The notes under the pieces: model-generated
Told to the model about the DNA's origin: nothing
Seen by the model: only the letters and a program-made list of their open reading frames with translations
Database searches by the model: none
NCBI RefSeq assembly: GCF_903819335.1
Contig: NZ_CAIJDE010000034.1
Span: forward strand, 248,001-312,000
Source of the DNA: Flavobacterium panici
GTDB lineage: Bacteria; Bacteroidota; Bacteroidia; Flavobacteriales; Flavobacteriaceae
Reading direction: 5' to 3'
DNA: 64,000 bases
Made by a program: the position numbers and the translations under genes
Shown: piece after piece, positions 63,785 to 64,000 of the stretch
Layout: each line of letters begins with the position of its first letter
How positions within the stretch are numbered: the stretch's first letter is position 1

Positions 63785-63863
63785 AATTTCTAGTTTTTAT
63801 AAATCTGTCTTGATCGTCAAGTGGTTTTCAGATTCTGGTTATTAATTACAATCTTATATCAAT

Positions 63864-63959
63864 TAGGGTTTGATATTGTTACCCCTGTTTTTCAAAAAAT
63901 ATTTTTATTGTGCTTATAGGGTTATATCAACTTGTGGTTTTATTTGTTACCCCTGTTTT
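63864..63959. repeat. Two-part direct repeat TAGGGTT ... TTGTTACCCCTGTTTT
   Basis: TTGTTACCCCTGTTTT occurs at 63876-63891 and 63944-63959, 68 bp apart; each copy is preceded by TAGGGTT (63864-63870 and 63917-63923) and followed by an A/T tract. It lies 80-175 bp upstream of the lipoprotein start and may be a paired regulator site. The window ends before any further gene. Confidence 0.65.
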
Positions 63960-64000
63960 GATTTTTTTTTGATTTATGCCGAAAGACATTTGTCTTCAAA

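Noticed and set aside
63453..63845. 130-aa plus-strand frame opposite the lipoprotein gene
   Set aside because: Shadow frame; the minus-strand lipoprotein has a clear signal and lipobox.

Overview
The window looks like a chromosomal segment of a Flavobacterium-type bacterium (Bacteroidota). The DNA is AT-rich. One large secreted enzyme ends in a type IX secretion (T9SS) sorting tail, outer-membrane proteins end in aromatic residues, and there are PepSY/DUF3325/DUF3649 and TonB-dependent receptor genes. Several start regions carry the Bacteroidota promoter form TTG-N~20-TAnnTTTG. No tRNA, rRNA, CRISPR array or integrase was recognised.

Layout. 1-6.1 kb: housekeeping and catabolic genes (partial YraN, LD-carboxypeptidase, secreted EEP nuclease/phosphatase, 3-hydroxyanthranilate dioxygenase, class II cyclic-nucleotide phosphodiesterase, ALDH7-type dehydrogenase) and a frameshifted antitoxin-like remnant. 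6.2-8.9 kb: secreted pectate lyase with two tandem Ig-like modules and a T9SS tail. 9.4-10.2 kb: Bax-inhibitor-1 membrane protein. 10.3-23.8 kb: complete 14-gene nuoA-N operon on the minus strand, with a short NuoG and repeat-filled gaps. 24-28 kb: cspA, aspS, a TlpA-like thioredoxin and a MORN-type protein. 28.3-31.8 kb: PepSY membrane-protein operon, probably for iron-linked reduction at the envelope. 32-35.8 kb: restriction-modification island flanked by a 50-bp duplication of the sucB 3' end. 35.9-40 kb: sucAB. 40.1-41.5 kb: three small proteins of unknown role.

41.6-48.8 kb: carbohydrate locus made of a LacI regulator, TonB-dependent receptor, MFS transporter and cytoplasmic trehalase; two palindromic operators lie in the divergent gap, so trehalose (or a close relative) is the likely substrate. 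49.1-50.1 kb: polyprenyl synthetase. 50.3-57.3 kb: YceI protein, then a TetR-TolC-adaptor-RND efflux operon; three copies of one perfect dyad (GGAAACT-N14-AGTTTCC) sit in front of yceI and tetR, implying one small regulon. 57.4-63.8 kb: envelope module of unknown purpose containing a lipoprotein, a PKD/beta-barrel protein, a membrane-anchored TPR-CHAT protease and an overlapping retropepsin-like aspartic protease.

The most unusual features are the restriction-modification island with its target duplication and internal frameshift, the three-site TetR dyad, and the two-protease CHAT/retropepsin module. Several interspersed inverted-repeat families recur between genes.
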